Source: Holophagaceae bacterium
GTDB lineage: Bacteria > Acidobacteriota > Holophagae > Holophagales > Holophagaceae
Direction: 5' to 3'
DNA length: 10,332 nt
Assembly: GCA_025353305.1 (NCBI GenBank)
Contig: JANXQX010000068.1
Span: forward strand, 1 to 10,332
In this document: in pieces, positions 1-6,926 of the stretch
Layout of the letters: each line of letters starts with the position of its first letter
Position numbering within the stretch: the stretch's first letter is position 1
The notes under the pieces: generated by a model
The model's input: the letters and a program-made list of their open reading frames with translations, nothing else
Told to the model about the DNA's origin: nothing
Database searches by the model: none
Made by a program: the position numbers and the translations under genes

Positions 1-1346
1 TTCTTGGCGATGACGTCCGGATGGACGAGCACCAGACTGAAGCGTGGATTGCGCACCAGGACCTGGCCGCGCGCCATTCCAGTGATGGGAATGGGGCCCG
101 CCAGGGCTCCTCCACTGAATTCGCCCGTGATCCGGAAATCAAGGCGATGGCTGCCCTCCTTGACGCCTTCCATGAACCAGACCGCGCTGCCCGTCTCGCT
201 TCCGTGAAGGATGGGACCGCCACTTCCCGGCTGGCCACTGGTTCCTGGTCCCAGGATGGCCTTGGTGGGATCGGCGGTTTCACCCTGGCTCGCGACGATG
301 CGGATGGGATCGTCGGCAGTGCCTGTGATGCCGTCCTTCCCGGTCGGTAAGGACACCACGGCGTGGAGGTTGTTCAGAATGTAGGGCGATCCATCGGGCA
401 GCACATTTAGAACCAGCAGATTCACTTTGAAGAACTGGTGCAGGTAGCCGATGCTCCCCGGGATGACCACCAGCCCCTTGAAACTGTGCTGGAGGATGTG
501 GGCGACTTCGGGCCGCGCGAGGGTCAATGCAGTGTCCGGAAGAATATCTACCACCGACACCGAAAGATCTCCGGCCAGGTGCGCGTCCTTGGCATCCAGT
601 TCCAGGCGCACCAGGGGGTTTTCAGAGTTGGGGTTCTCCAAACCGTTGTAGGTGGGTATCGCCACCGCTAGGTTCAGGTTGACCGTTTGGCCGCCGACCG
701 AGAGACCCAGCGTGAACCGCTTGCCCTCGTAATTCCCTTGGCCCAGTTGGATGCCTGCGGCGCGGATCTCATCCATGGTGAGCGGTGCAACGATCGCGCT
801 GGTGATGATCACTTCCCCCAGGCAGCGGATCGCTACGGTGGCGGGTTCCGCTTGCAGGATCGTCGTGCTGCCATTCATCAGCCGGATGTCAGAGAGCGTG
901 TAATCACCGGCGCCAGACAGGCCTGGAATGTTCAGGCCTGAACTCAGCACGCCCGTGAGGGTTTGGGTGCTGACGGATGGCCCCGATAAAGTGCCCACCA
1001 ATCGCGCACCGGAGGGCACCATCTGGCTGATTTCAGCCGCCGTGGCAACTCTGTTTCCCAGGTACAACGCGACAGGAACGGTGAACGGCGCGTCTTGGGG
1101 CACATCGATGCGGGAACCCGGAGCCACCAGGCGGAGCCCCACCAGATGCAATTCCCCCGAAGCCAAGGCCCCTGAACGAAGTGGACTGGCGCTCGACAAG
1201 CTGGTCGCGTGGGTGGCCACACGGGCCGCCGGTGAGGCCGGAATCGGATTCGTGTTCCGCCGCGCCCCTACCCCCATGCACGGAATCGTGGACATGAGCA
1301 ACCCGAGAGCCAGGGCAACGGTGCCGCGAAATCCACGAGCGCTCAT
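1..1346 (-). CDS. Large secreted beta-rich protein of unknown function (N-terminal 448 residues, runs off the left edge)
   Basis: I checked this frame codon by codon from the ATG at 1346 down to base 3 and found no stop, so the gene continues beyond the window. Residues 1-28 look like a Sec signal peptide: a basic start (MSARGFRG), a hydrophobic stretch TVALALGLLM, then small residues before ARR. The cysteine at 23 lacks a proper lipobox, so a lipoprotein is unlikely. The mature part is rich in alternating Val/Leu/Thr/Gly segments that suggest stacked beta-sandwich domains, roughly 65-180, 180-285 and 285-440. Residues 337-348 (KDGITGTADDPI) form an Asp/Gly-rich loop that might bind calcium. 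I do not recognise a named family. A multidomain extracellular or surface protein is an inference from the leader and composition. The start is chosen for the signal peptide; no strong ribosome binding site precedes it. Many open frames on the opposite strand here are shadows of this gene. Confidence 0.8.
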   Translation of the reverse strand, partial: MSARGFRGTVALALGLLMSTIPCMGVGARRNTNPIPASPAARVATHATSLSSASPLRSGALASGELHLVGLRLVAPGSRIDVPQDAPFTVPVALYLGNRVATAAEISQMVPSGARLVGTLSGPSVSTQTLTGVLSSGLNIPGLSGAGDYTLSDIRLMNGSTTILQAEPATVAIRCLGEVIITSAIVAPLTMDEIRAAGIQLGQGNYEGKRFTLGLSVGGQTVNLNLAVAIPTYNGLENPNSENPLVRLELDAKDAHLAGDLSVSVVDILPDTALTLARPEVAHILQHSFKGLVVIPGSIGYLHQFFKVNLLVLNVLPDGSPYILNNLHAVVSLPTGKDGITGTADDPIRIVASQGETADPTKAILGPGTSGQPGSGGPILHGSETGSAVWFMEGVKEGSHRLDFRITGEFSGGALAGPIPITGMARGQVLVRNPRFSLVLVHPDVIAK

Positions 1347-1485
1347 GCAAGATCCGATGCAGAAGTGGGCCCTGCGACCCGATTCAATCGACAAGGAAGA
1401 AATTCCCGGCAATCAGCCCCAGGAAATCCTGTCATCGTCTGTATAAATAAATCGTAGCTTTGGCTCGGTTAATTAATATGTTAAA

Positions 1486-1520
1486 AGATGTTAAGAAACA
1501 CCAAGAGTGTTTAGACATCT
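1486..1520. repeat. Two-step inverted repeat in the AT-rich divergent region
   Basis: AGATGT (1486-1491) pairs with ACATCT (1515-1520). Inside it AAACAC (1496-1501) pairs with GTGTTT (1507-1512) around a 5-base loop, with a small asymmetric internal loop between the two stems. Overlapping its right half is a shorter symmetric site, TTTAGA-CA-TCTAAA (1510-1523). There is no GC-rich stem followed by a T run, so a terminator is unlikely. An operator for a dimeric regulator, or a folded leader, is possible but not shown. Confidence 0.45.
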
Positions 1521-1665
1521 AAATATATGAATTCTATTTCAATGACTGAATGACTTTGAACTCAATGAAATTACCAGGTAAATATCGATCCAAATTCGTA
1601 CTTTTAGGCCAAATTAGCCCATTAACCTGAATCATAAATACTTGCCTAACATATTGAGGTATTTT

Positions 1666-1720
1666 GGACCCTTCGAGGTCTCAAGGGACTATTGCGGAAA
1701 CCCTTATGATGGGTGGGTCC
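1666..1720 (+). repeat. Nested and competing inverted repeats in the ketosynthase leader
   Basis: GGACCC (1666-1671) can pair with GGGTCC (1715-1720). Within this span AAGGG (1683-1687) can pair either with the upstream CCCTT (1669-1673) or with the downstream CCCTT (1701-1705), so two exclusive folds exist. It lies 89-143 bases before the ketosynthase ATG. The stems are only 5-6 bp, so chance is a real alternative. Confidence 0.3.
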
Positions 1721-1798
1721 TTGATTCTCGTCCTAAGCTCCCAGCCAGACATTTCTGAACGATTTGGTAAAGCCACAGTCTTCTTGCCACGCAGTTGC

Positions 1799-1802
1799 GG
1801 AG
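1799..1802 (+). promoter_or_regulatory. Ribosome binding site of the ketosynthase gene (decides the start)
   Basis: GGAG sits 6 bases before the ATG at 1809. This favours 1809 over the in-frame upstream start codon at 1764, which would add 15 residues not expected in this family. Confidence 0.7.
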
Positions 1803-1808
1803 AACCGG

Positions 1809-2933
1809 ATGAATCATGCGGCGATTATCGGGTGGGGCAAGGGGATGCCGCCCGCGGTGCTGAGCAACGCTGATATTGCAACGTTCATCGACACCGACGA
1901 GGAATGGATCGTCAGCCGGACCGGGATGAAGGAGCGCCGCATCACCCACGTGTCGGTGGCGGAAATGGCCGAGGTGGCAGGCGCGCGGGCTTTGGCCTGC
2001 GCGGGCATCGCGGCGGACCAGATCGAGCTGGTGATCCTGGGCTGTTCGCTACCGGACGAGATCTGCCCGAACATGGCCTCGGCGGTGTCACGGCGCCTGG
2101 GCACGACCAATGCCGCGGCGATGGATGTGAACACGGCCTGCACCGGCTTTTCCTATGCGCTGTCGACCGCCACCGCCCTGATCCGCTCGGGCGTCATGAA
2201 AACCGCGCTGGTGATCGGCGCCGAGATGGTCAGCCGCTGCATGGACTGGGACAACCGCAATGTCGCCGTGCTGTTCGGCGACGGCTGCGCCGCGGTGGTG
2301 TTGCAGGCCACTGAAAATGAAGAAGGCGTGCTGGCCGAGCGTCTTGGCTGTTATGCCGACGCCCGGGACATCCTGGATGTGCGCGGAGTCGGCCAGCGCT
2401 ACGCGAATACGGGCATTCCCAACGGCTACACCAGCTGGAATTTCGACGGCCAGGAAATCTTCAAGCGCGCCGTGCATGGCATGGTCCAGGCAAGCACCGA
2501 GGCCATGGCCAAACTGGGCAAGACCATCGCCGACATCGATCTGGTGATCCCCCACCAGGCCAACCTGCGGATCATCGACGCGGTGGGCAAGCGCCTGGGT
2601 GTGGACCCGGACAAGGTGTTCGTGAACATCCATCGTTACGGCAACATGTCCGCGGCCACCATCGCGGTGGCGCTGGTGGAGGCCATCGAGGAGGGCCGGG
2701 TCAAGCCGGGCGCGCTGCTGCTGCTGCCTGGCTTTGGCGGCGGGCTGACCTGGGCCGCGCAGGTGGTCCGCATCGGCCAACGCACCACGCCGCTGGGCAG
2801 CACCGGCATCGACTTCCCCCCCTGCGCCAAGACCGGCCTGGAACTGGTCAATGATCTCCGGGCGCGGAAGGCCAGATACCACGGGGCGGCGAAGGTGTTC
2901 CTTGAGGAAGCGGCTGCCTTGCTTTCCGGCTGA
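1809..2933 (+). CDS. 3-oxoacyl-ACP synthase III (FabH-type ketosynthase) with C-terminal extension
   Basis: This 374-residue protein belongs to the KAS III family, cytoplasmic thiolase-fold enzymes that condense an acyl-CoA with malonyl-ACP. The catalytic triad is visible: Cys111 in NTACTGF, His249 in PHQAN, and Asn279 in GNMSAA. The start is typical (IIGWGKGMPPAVLSN, then DTDEEWIVSRTGMKERRI with Trp33 and Arg37, positions tied to CoA binding in FabH). The glycine-rich PGFGGGLTWAA (307-317) normally lies at the very end of FabH, near residue 317-330. Here about 53 more residues follow, ending in an Ala/Leu-rich helix-like stretch. The gene stands alone, with no acpP, fabD, fabG or plsX beside it, and is convergent with the next gene 46 bp away. 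It could be the housekeeping FabH or a paralogue making a special lipid, so I give no symbol. Family assignment is secure; substrate is not. Confidence 0.92.
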   Translation: MNHAAIIGWGKGMPPAVLSNADIATFIDTDEEWIVSRTGMKERRITHVSVAEMAEVAGARALACAGIAADQIELVILGCSLPDEICPNMASAVSRRLGTTNAAAMDVNTACTGFSYALSTATALIRSGVMKTALVIGAEMVSRCMDWDNRNVAVLFGDGCAAVVLQATENEEGVLAERLGCYADARDILDVRGVGQRYANTGIPNGYTSWNFDGQEIFKRAVHGMVQASTEAMAKLGKTIADIDLVIPHQANLRIIDAVGKRLGVDPDKVFVNIHRYGNMSAATIAVALVEAIEEGRVKPGALLLLPGFGGGLTWAAQVVRIGQRTTPLGSTGIDFPPCAKTGLELVNDLRARKARYHGAAKVFLEEAAALLSG

Positions 2934-2979
2934 TCGCCGTCCATTATCAGCCAATAAAATCCTGATCTTTAACTCGGCA

Positions 2980-4218
2980 TCAAGGGCGGATGTCCGCATG
3001 TCCCCAGGCCATGGTCACCAATGCGGCGACGCCGGTCTGCAGGGCGTCTTCATCCAGGTTCATGGTGGGGGTGTGGTTGCCGCTGACGCTGCCCTTGGCG
3101 GGGTTGCCAGTGCCCAGGAACAGAAAGAAGCCGGGGATTTTCCGCTGATAGTGGGCGAAGTCCTCGGCGCCCATGATGGGGTCGTGATCGATCACTTTCC
3201 CCAGGTTCGCCAGCAACGGGCGGACCGCCGCCGCCAGTCGCGGATCATTGTCCACGGGCGGATTGGCGTCGACATGGAGGGTGAATTCATAGCTCCCGCC
3301 GTGGATGGCACAGACGCCCTTCAAGGTCTCGTGGATCAAGGCGATGGCCCGTTCGCGCACGGCGAGTTCGAAGGTCCGCATGGTGCCGGACAATTCGACT
3401 TTGTCCGCGATGATGTTGTGGCGGTTGCCGCCGTGGATGGTGCCCACGGTGAGAACAAAAGGCTTCACGGGGTCGATGCGCCGGCTGCGGATGGCCTGCA
3501 GTGCCTGGATGGCCTCCGCCGCCATCAGGATCGTGTCGTTCCCCCGGTGGGGCGCCGCGCCGTGGCTCATGACGCCGTGGAGGGTGAGATGCCAGGTGTC
3601 GCTGCCGGCCATCACGGGGCCCGAGCGCCAACCCAAGGTTCCGATTGGATCTTCGGGGATCTGGTGCATGCCGTAGATGGCTTCGACCTTTGGGTGCTCC
3701 AGCGCGCCTTCGGCGATCATGCGCCGCGCGCCGCCTTCCTCATGTTCGGGCACGCCTTCCTCGGCGGGCTGGAAGAGGAAAACGATGGTGCCCCGGAGTT
3801 CGGCTTTGTGGGCGGCCAGCAGCTTGGCGGCGCCCAGGAGCATGGCGCTGTGGGCGTCGTGGCCGCAGGCATGCATCACGCCAGGGTTCGTAGACTTCCA
3901 GGGCACGTCCACCGCCTCCTGGATGGGCAGCGCATCCATGTCCTCCCGCAGGGCCACCACCGGCCCGGGCAGCACGCCCTTGAGCACGCCCACCACGCCG
4001 TGGCCCGCCACCCGCCGCGTCTCGATGCCGAAGCCCTTCAGGATCTCTTCCACCTTGGCGCCGGTGCGGACCTCGCGATTGCTCAGTTCGGGATGGGCAT
4101 GGAAATCCCGCCGCCAGTCCACGACCTGGGGCTGGAGTTTGGAAGCCTCCTGCCGGATCCAAGCCGGAGTCTGGCCGCAGAGCAAAGCAGGTAAGAGGAA
4201 AGCTGTGAGGGCGCGCAT
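2980..4218 (-). CDS. Secreted M20D-family amidohydrolase (hippurate hydrolase / N-acyl-amino-acid hydrolase type)
   Basis: The family hydrolyses N-acyl amino acids or related amides with a two-metal centre. Motifs along the 412 residues: HAHPE (40-44), REDMDALP (91-98, usually RADMDALP), MHACGHDAH (115-123), FQPAEE (149-154), GMHQ (183-186), SHGAAPH in the dimerisation domain (218-224), and MGAEDFA (349-355). The expected metal ligands Cys118, His120, Glu154, His185 and His382 (in GNHTP) are all present, so it should be active. The start at 4218 is chosen because it opens with a short signal-peptide-like stretch, MRALTAFLLPALLCGQTPA. The LLC does not make a good lipobox. An in-frame start at 4290 would bury this leader. 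Most bacterial relatives are cytoplasmic, so export is notable: substrate would be peptide-like or conjugated amino acids in the periplasm. No good Shine-Dalgarno sequence precedes 4218. Exact substrate is unknown. Confidence 0.9.
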   Translation of the reverse strand: MRALTAFLLPALLCGQTPAWIRQEASKLQPQVVDWRRDFHAHPELSNREVRTGAKVEEILKGFGIETRRVAGHGVVGVLKGVLPGPVVALREDMDALPIQEAVDVPWKSTNPGVMHACGHDAHSAMLLGAAKLLAAHKAELRGTIVFLFQPAEEGVPEHEEGGARRMIAEGALEHPKVEAIYGMHQIPEDPIGTLGWRSGPVMAGSDTWHLTLHGVMSHGAAPHRGNDTILMAAEAIQALQAIRSRRIDPVKPFVLTVGTIHGGNRHNIIADKVELSGTMRTFELAVRERAIALIHETLKGVCAIHGGSYEFTLHVDANPPVDNDPRLAAAVRPLLANLGKVIDHDPIMGAEDFAHYQRKIPGFFLFLGTGNPAKGSVSGNHTPTMNLDEDALQTGVAALVTMAWGHADIRP

Positions 4219-4464
4219 CCCAGAAGGCTGGCAGAAGCGCAATTGTGCCGCAATAACTGGATGATGGATGGCCGCTTGGCGTCCAACCACCGGGCATGTT
4301 CTTCCGGATTAATTGGGCGGAATTGGGCTCATGCCAAGCCGCATTCTGAGGTGTTGAAAACGCCTCACCGCCAAGACGCCAAGAACGCCAAGAGTCCTGT
4401 GGTATCGAGTATCAACTCGGCCAATACAAAGAATAGAATTCATCATGTGCCAGCTTCACGGATG

Positions 4465-4528
4465 GAATTCAGGTGGCCCGGCATCGGCCTCACGCTTGAG
4501 TGTGATCCGCGCCGGGCCACCTGAATTC
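4465..4528. repeat. Long palindrome: perfect 18-bp stem with a structured 28-base loop
   Basis: GAATTCAGGTGGCCCGGC (4465-4482) is the exact reverse complement of 4511-4528. The 28-base loop can pair further through CGG (4485-4487) with CCG (4507-4509) and TCAC (4490-4493) with GTGA (4502-4505). A transcript from either strand would form a very stable hairpin. It could protect or end the decarboxylase transcript, but no T run follows it on either strand. Confidence 0.85.
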
Positions 4529-4559
4529 GCGGGCTGAAGGCCCGCAGGCGCAATGCGCC
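4529..4559. repeat. Two tandem GC hairpins directly after the palindrome
   Basis: GCGGGC (4529-4534) pairs with GCCCGC (4540-4545) around TGAAG. GGCGC (4547-4551) pairs with GCGCC (4555-4559) around AAT. They abut the long palindrome with no spacer, giving three hairpins in a row. This is the style of REP-type repeats. Confidence 0.7.
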
Positions 4560-4666
4560 CCGTAAAGCGATTTCGGGCCCTAATTTAAGAGTGGTTGTGT
4601 TTACTTTTCTTGGCGCTCCTGGCGTCTTGGCGGTGAAATCATTCTTTTTTTAAAAACAACCCACTA

Positions 4667-6112
4667 TCAGCCCTTGGCTTCCACGCGCTGCAGCAGGGCT
4701 TCGAGATCGGACAATTCGGTGCGCGGATTGATCAGGGTGCAGCGCAGGTAGGTCTTGCCGCGCAGTGCTGTTTTCACCAGGTAGTAGGAACCTTCGCGGA
4801 CGATGGCTTCGCGCACGCGGGCCTGGAATTCATCGGCATCCGGAAGGTGCGGCGGCGCGTAGCGGAAGCACACGATGTTGCCTTCGGGCGCCGTGGCCAG
4901 TTCCCAGTGGGGCCGTTGGGCGACAAGCTCGCCGAAGGCGCGGCCCAGGTCGTACATGCGCTCCACATAGGCCGCGAAGAAGTCCGTGCCGAGCACCTTC
5001 AGCGAGGCGTAGACCTGCAGGCCCAGCATCCGCTTGGTGCATTCGAGCGTGCGCTGCGCCAGGTCGTACCAGGTCTCCGTAGGATCCTGGCCGTCGAAAA
5101 TGTAGGCCGCCTGCTGGCTGAAGGTCTCGAAGGAACGACGCCCGTCCCGGAAGACCACCAGCGTCGCCAGCGCTGGAGCCAGCAGCATCTTGTGGGCATC
5201 GATCACCACTGAATCCGCGCGCTCGATGCCGCGAAGAAAGGGCCGCAACCGATCCGACACCACGGCTCCCCCACCGTGGGCGCCATCCACGTGCATCCAT
5301 ACGCCATGCTCCGCGCAAAGATCGGCGATGGCATCGAGGGGATCGATGGCGCCCGTGGCCGTGGAACCGGCGCTGGCCACCACGGCCACCACCTTGCAGC
5401 CCTTGGCTTTCGCATCCCGCAAGGCTGTCGCCAACGCGTCCGGGCGCATCCGGTACCGGGCGTCCGTGGGCACGGATACGACGCTTCGCCCCCCCATGCC
5501 CATGATCTGGGCGCTGCGCCGCACGGAGTAATGGGTCTGGTCCGAGGCGACCAGGCAGAGTGCACCGGCTGACGCCAGCCCTTCTTCCCAGACGTCGCAG
5601 GACGCCGTTTGCTGCCGGGCTCCAAGCAGCGCCGTGAGATTGCCCGCGCTGCCGCCGTGGGTGAGCACGCCATCCGCCAGCACCGGATCGAAACCGATGC
5701 GGCCCGCGAACCAGCGCACCGCGCTGCGCTCCATGGCCGTGGACACCGGCCCCATCTCATAGACCGCACTGCCATTGTTCAGGAAGGCGCCGACAAAATC
5801 CAGCAGGGCGCTCCAGGGCAAAGGCGAAGTCACCTGATGGCCCACATACCGGGGATGGTGCAGATGGTTGCTGTCAGCCACCACCTGAGCCAAAAGCGCG
5901 ATGGGATCAGCACCGCCCCGGGCGGGGAAGTCCGCGGGCCAGCGTTCCAGGGACTGCGCTGGCGTGGAAGCGGGCAGCACAGGTCCTTCGCGCCGGGCGG
6001 CGGCGGCCAGGTGCTCCGCCAGAAGATCCACCACGCGATGCCCCAGGCTCTGGAATGAGTCCGGGCTGAAAGCCGATTCGAGATCGAAGTCCTGATCGTC
6101 CAGATTGCTCAT
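4667..6112 (-). CDS. Group II pyridoxal-phosphate-dependent amino-acid decarboxylase
   Basis: This 481-residue cytoplasmic enzyme is in the aromatic-amino-acid / glutamate / 2,4-diaminobutyrate decarboxylase family, which removes the alpha-carboxyl group to make an amine. Visible landmarks: HHPRYVGHQ (85-93) and NNGSAVYEMGP (112-122) in the substrate region, THGGSAGNLTAL (151-162) binding the phosphate, His194 in SDQTHYS that stacks on the cofactor ring, Asp276 in HVDGAHGG, and the Schiff-base Lys308 in DAHKML. The end, TYLRCTLINPRTELSDLEALL, resembles diaminobutyrate- and tyrosine-decarboxylase relatives. Length is normal for the family and all key residues are present. The start at 6112 gives a natural N-terminus, but its ribosome site is weak. 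It lies 43 bp after the stop of the DUF4339 protein on the same strand, so the two may share a transcript. The substrate cannot be read from sequence; biogenic amine or polyamine-precursor synthesis is the likely role. Confidence 0.9.
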   Translation of the reverse strand: MSNLDDQDFDLESAFSPDSFQSLGHRVVDLLAEHLAAAARREGPVLPASTPAQSLERWPADFPARGGADPIALLAQVVADSNHLHHPRYVGHQVTSPLPWSALLDFVGAFLNNGSAVYEMGPVSTAMERSAVRWFAGRIGFDPVLADGVLTHGGSAGNLTALLGARQQTASCDVWEEGLASAGALCLVASDQTHYSVRRSAQIMGMGGRSVVSVPTDARYRMRPDALATALRDAKAKGCKVVAVVASAGSTATGAIDPLDAIADLCAEHGVWMHVDGAHGGGAVVSDRLRPFLRGIERADSVVIDAHKMLLAPALATLVVFRDGRRSFETFSQQAAYIFDGQDPTETWYDLAQRTLECTKRMLGLQVYASLKVLGTDFFAAYVERMYDLGRAFGELVAQRPHWELATAPEGNIVCFRYAPPHLPDADEFQARVREAIVREGSYYLVKTALRGKTYLRCTLINPRTELSDLEALLQRVEAKG

Positions 6113-6155
6113 CGCTCAAGGATGGCAGGATGCGGAACGATGGGATGACCCGTTG

Positions 6156-6926
6156 CTAGCGGCCGAAGATGCTGGCGCCCGCGAAAATGAGCACGCCGAC
6201 GATGACAAGCACGTACAGGATCATCATCACCAGCGTGAGAATCCCTAGATATTTCCAAAAGGATTTCTGCGCGCGGAGGGCATCCTCCAGATCGATGGGC
6301 GCGTTGGTGCCCGCCAGCCTCGAGATCCGGCTCGCATAACGGCTGAGGAAAAGGACCGCAGGAAACTGCACGAGTCCCATCAGGAGATAGGCCAACGAGG
6401 CGCCGATCCGGGGCCCGATGGGCATGGATCCCATCGGACCCATGGGAATGACCAGGATCGCCAGGCATCCCAGCACCAGCAGGCCGAGGCCCAGGAAACC
6501 GAGCACCGACAGAAAGCGCACCCAGGGCTTGGTGGCGCGGAGTAGGTCTACCACCTCCTCCGCCACCACGGCGGTTTGCCCATAGGCCGGGGCCGGGGCA
6601 TGGGGCTGGACCGCCGCCCAAGGCTGTTGCGGTTGTTGCGGTTGTTGCGGTTGTGGCTGGAAGGGTGCGGGAGCCGGTGCAGCCATGGGGCGGGCCGGTG
6701 GGGGCGCAGGCGGTGGGGTGAAGACCGGCGCGGGAGCTGGCGGTTTCGGGGCCGGGGCGGGCATGAGGGCCGGAACCTGGCCAGCGGGCGTCCATGCGGG
6801 CAGCCCATCCGCCCAGACCAGGTCCGAGGGCCTGAGGGCGCCGGTGGAAAGCATGCTGCGCAATTGTTCACCGGGAACCGGGCCGCATTGTTGACCGTTC
6901 TGGGCGTAGTACCACTGTGTGGCCAT
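6156..6926 (-). CDS. DUF4339 (GYF_2) domain protein with Pro/Gln linker and C-terminal membrane domain
   Basis: The 256-residue protein has three parts. Residues 1-52 are a GYF_2/DUF4339 domain (WYYAQNGQQCGPV, then DLVWADGLPAW), a small fold thought to bind proline-rich or other protein segments. Residues 53-118 are a Pro/Ala linker with a PQQ triplet run near 92-102. Residues 135-250 hold hydrophobic helices at about 138-161, 173-195 and 225-250, resembling the DUF5362 type of membrane domain. There is no signal peptide, so the GYF domain probably faces the cytoplasm. The start at 6926 is fixed by GGAGG 8 bases upstream and by the domain beginning at once. The gene precedes the decarboxylase by 43 bp. 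Function is unknown; proteins of this type are usually annotated only as membrane proteins. Confidence 0.85.
   Translation of the reverse strand: MATQWYYAQNGQQCGPVPGEQLRSMLSTGALRPSDLVWADGLPAWTPAGQVPALMPAPAPKPPAPAPVFTPPPAPPPARPMAAPAPAPFQPQPQQPQQPQQPWAAVQPHAPAPAYGQTAVVAEEVVDLLRATKPWVRFLSVLGFLGLGLLVLGCLAILVIPMGPMGSMPIGPRIGASLAYLLMGLVQFPAVLFLSRYASRISRLAGTNAPIDLEDALRAQKSFWKYLGILTLVMMILYVLVIVGVLIFAGASIFGR
6624..6650. repeat. Three 9-bp tandem repeats inside the DUF4339 gene
   Basis: On the plus strand the unit TTGTTGCGG occurs at 6633-6641 and 6642-6650, preceded by CTGTTGCGG at 6624-6632 and followed by a partial copy. It encodes the Pro-Gln-Gln run of the linker. Slippage here would change linker length without breaking the frame. 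Confidence 0.85.

Larger units (their letters stand above)
1347..1808. other. Divergent intergenic region with an AT-rich core
   Basis: This 462-bp gap separates the start of the minus-strand secreted-protein gene from the plus-strand ketosynthase gene, so it should hold both promoters. The core at 1441-1660 has 67 G or C in 220 bases (about 30%), in sharp contrast to the GC-rich genes on each side. I see no credible coding frame in it. It contains the inverted repeats listed separately at 1486-1520 and 1666-1720. No pair of promoter boxes is good enough to call: TTGAAC at 1556-1561 with TAAATA at 1579-1584 has correct spacing, but the second box is poor. Confidence 0.7.
4365..4636. repeat. 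Inverted-repeat-bounded intergenic element (MITE- or REP-like, non-coding)
   Basis: The left end (4365-4393) reads TCACCGCCAAGACGCC and continues AAGAACGCCAAGA. The right end (4608-4636) is its reverse complement at 27 of 29 positions. The left arm is three copies of CGCCAAGA (4369-4376, 4377-4384, 4386-4393). Between the arms lie a long palindrome (4465-4528) and two small hairpins (4529-4559). There is no transposase and no clear target-site duplication next to the arms. Known classes with this look are MITEs and REP/BIME-type repeats mobilised in trans. Whether this is one mobile unit or two repeats that happen to flank a hairpin cluster cannot be decided from one copy. Confidence 0.6.
4219..4666. 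other. 448-bp intergenic region, mostly a repeat element
   Basis: The gap lies between two minus-strand genes: downstream of the decarboxylase and upstream of the amidohydrolase. Bases 4365-4636 hold the inverted-repeat element described separately. Bases 4219-4364 should carry the amidohydrolase promoter, but I see no convincing boxes. Bases 4637-4666 contain a T run and an A run (4644-4656) just past the decarboxylase stop, with no GC stem in front, so I do not call a terminator. No plausible gene is seen on either strand. Confidence 0.65.

Noticed and set aside
4..941. Several plus-strand open frames of 66-109 codons
   Set aside because: They lie opposite an uninterrupted 448-codon minus-strand frame with a signal peptide, and their translations are low-complexity and without domain character.
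928..1446. Plus-strand frame of 172 codons
   Set aside because: It overlaps the start of the minus-strand secreted-protein gene; the product has no recognisable motif and looks like an opposite-strand shadow.
2946..2966. ATCAG/CTGAT inverted repeat between the convergent ketosynthase and amidohydrolase genes
   Set aside because: The stem is only 5 bp, AT-rich, with an 11-base loop and no proper T run, so it is too weak to call a terminator.
2851..4194. Plus-strand frame of 447 codons
   Set aside because: It is the antisense of the M20D amidohydrolase, whose metal-site motifs are all intact. The His/Gly/Asp-rich product is typical of a shadow frame in GC-rich DNA.
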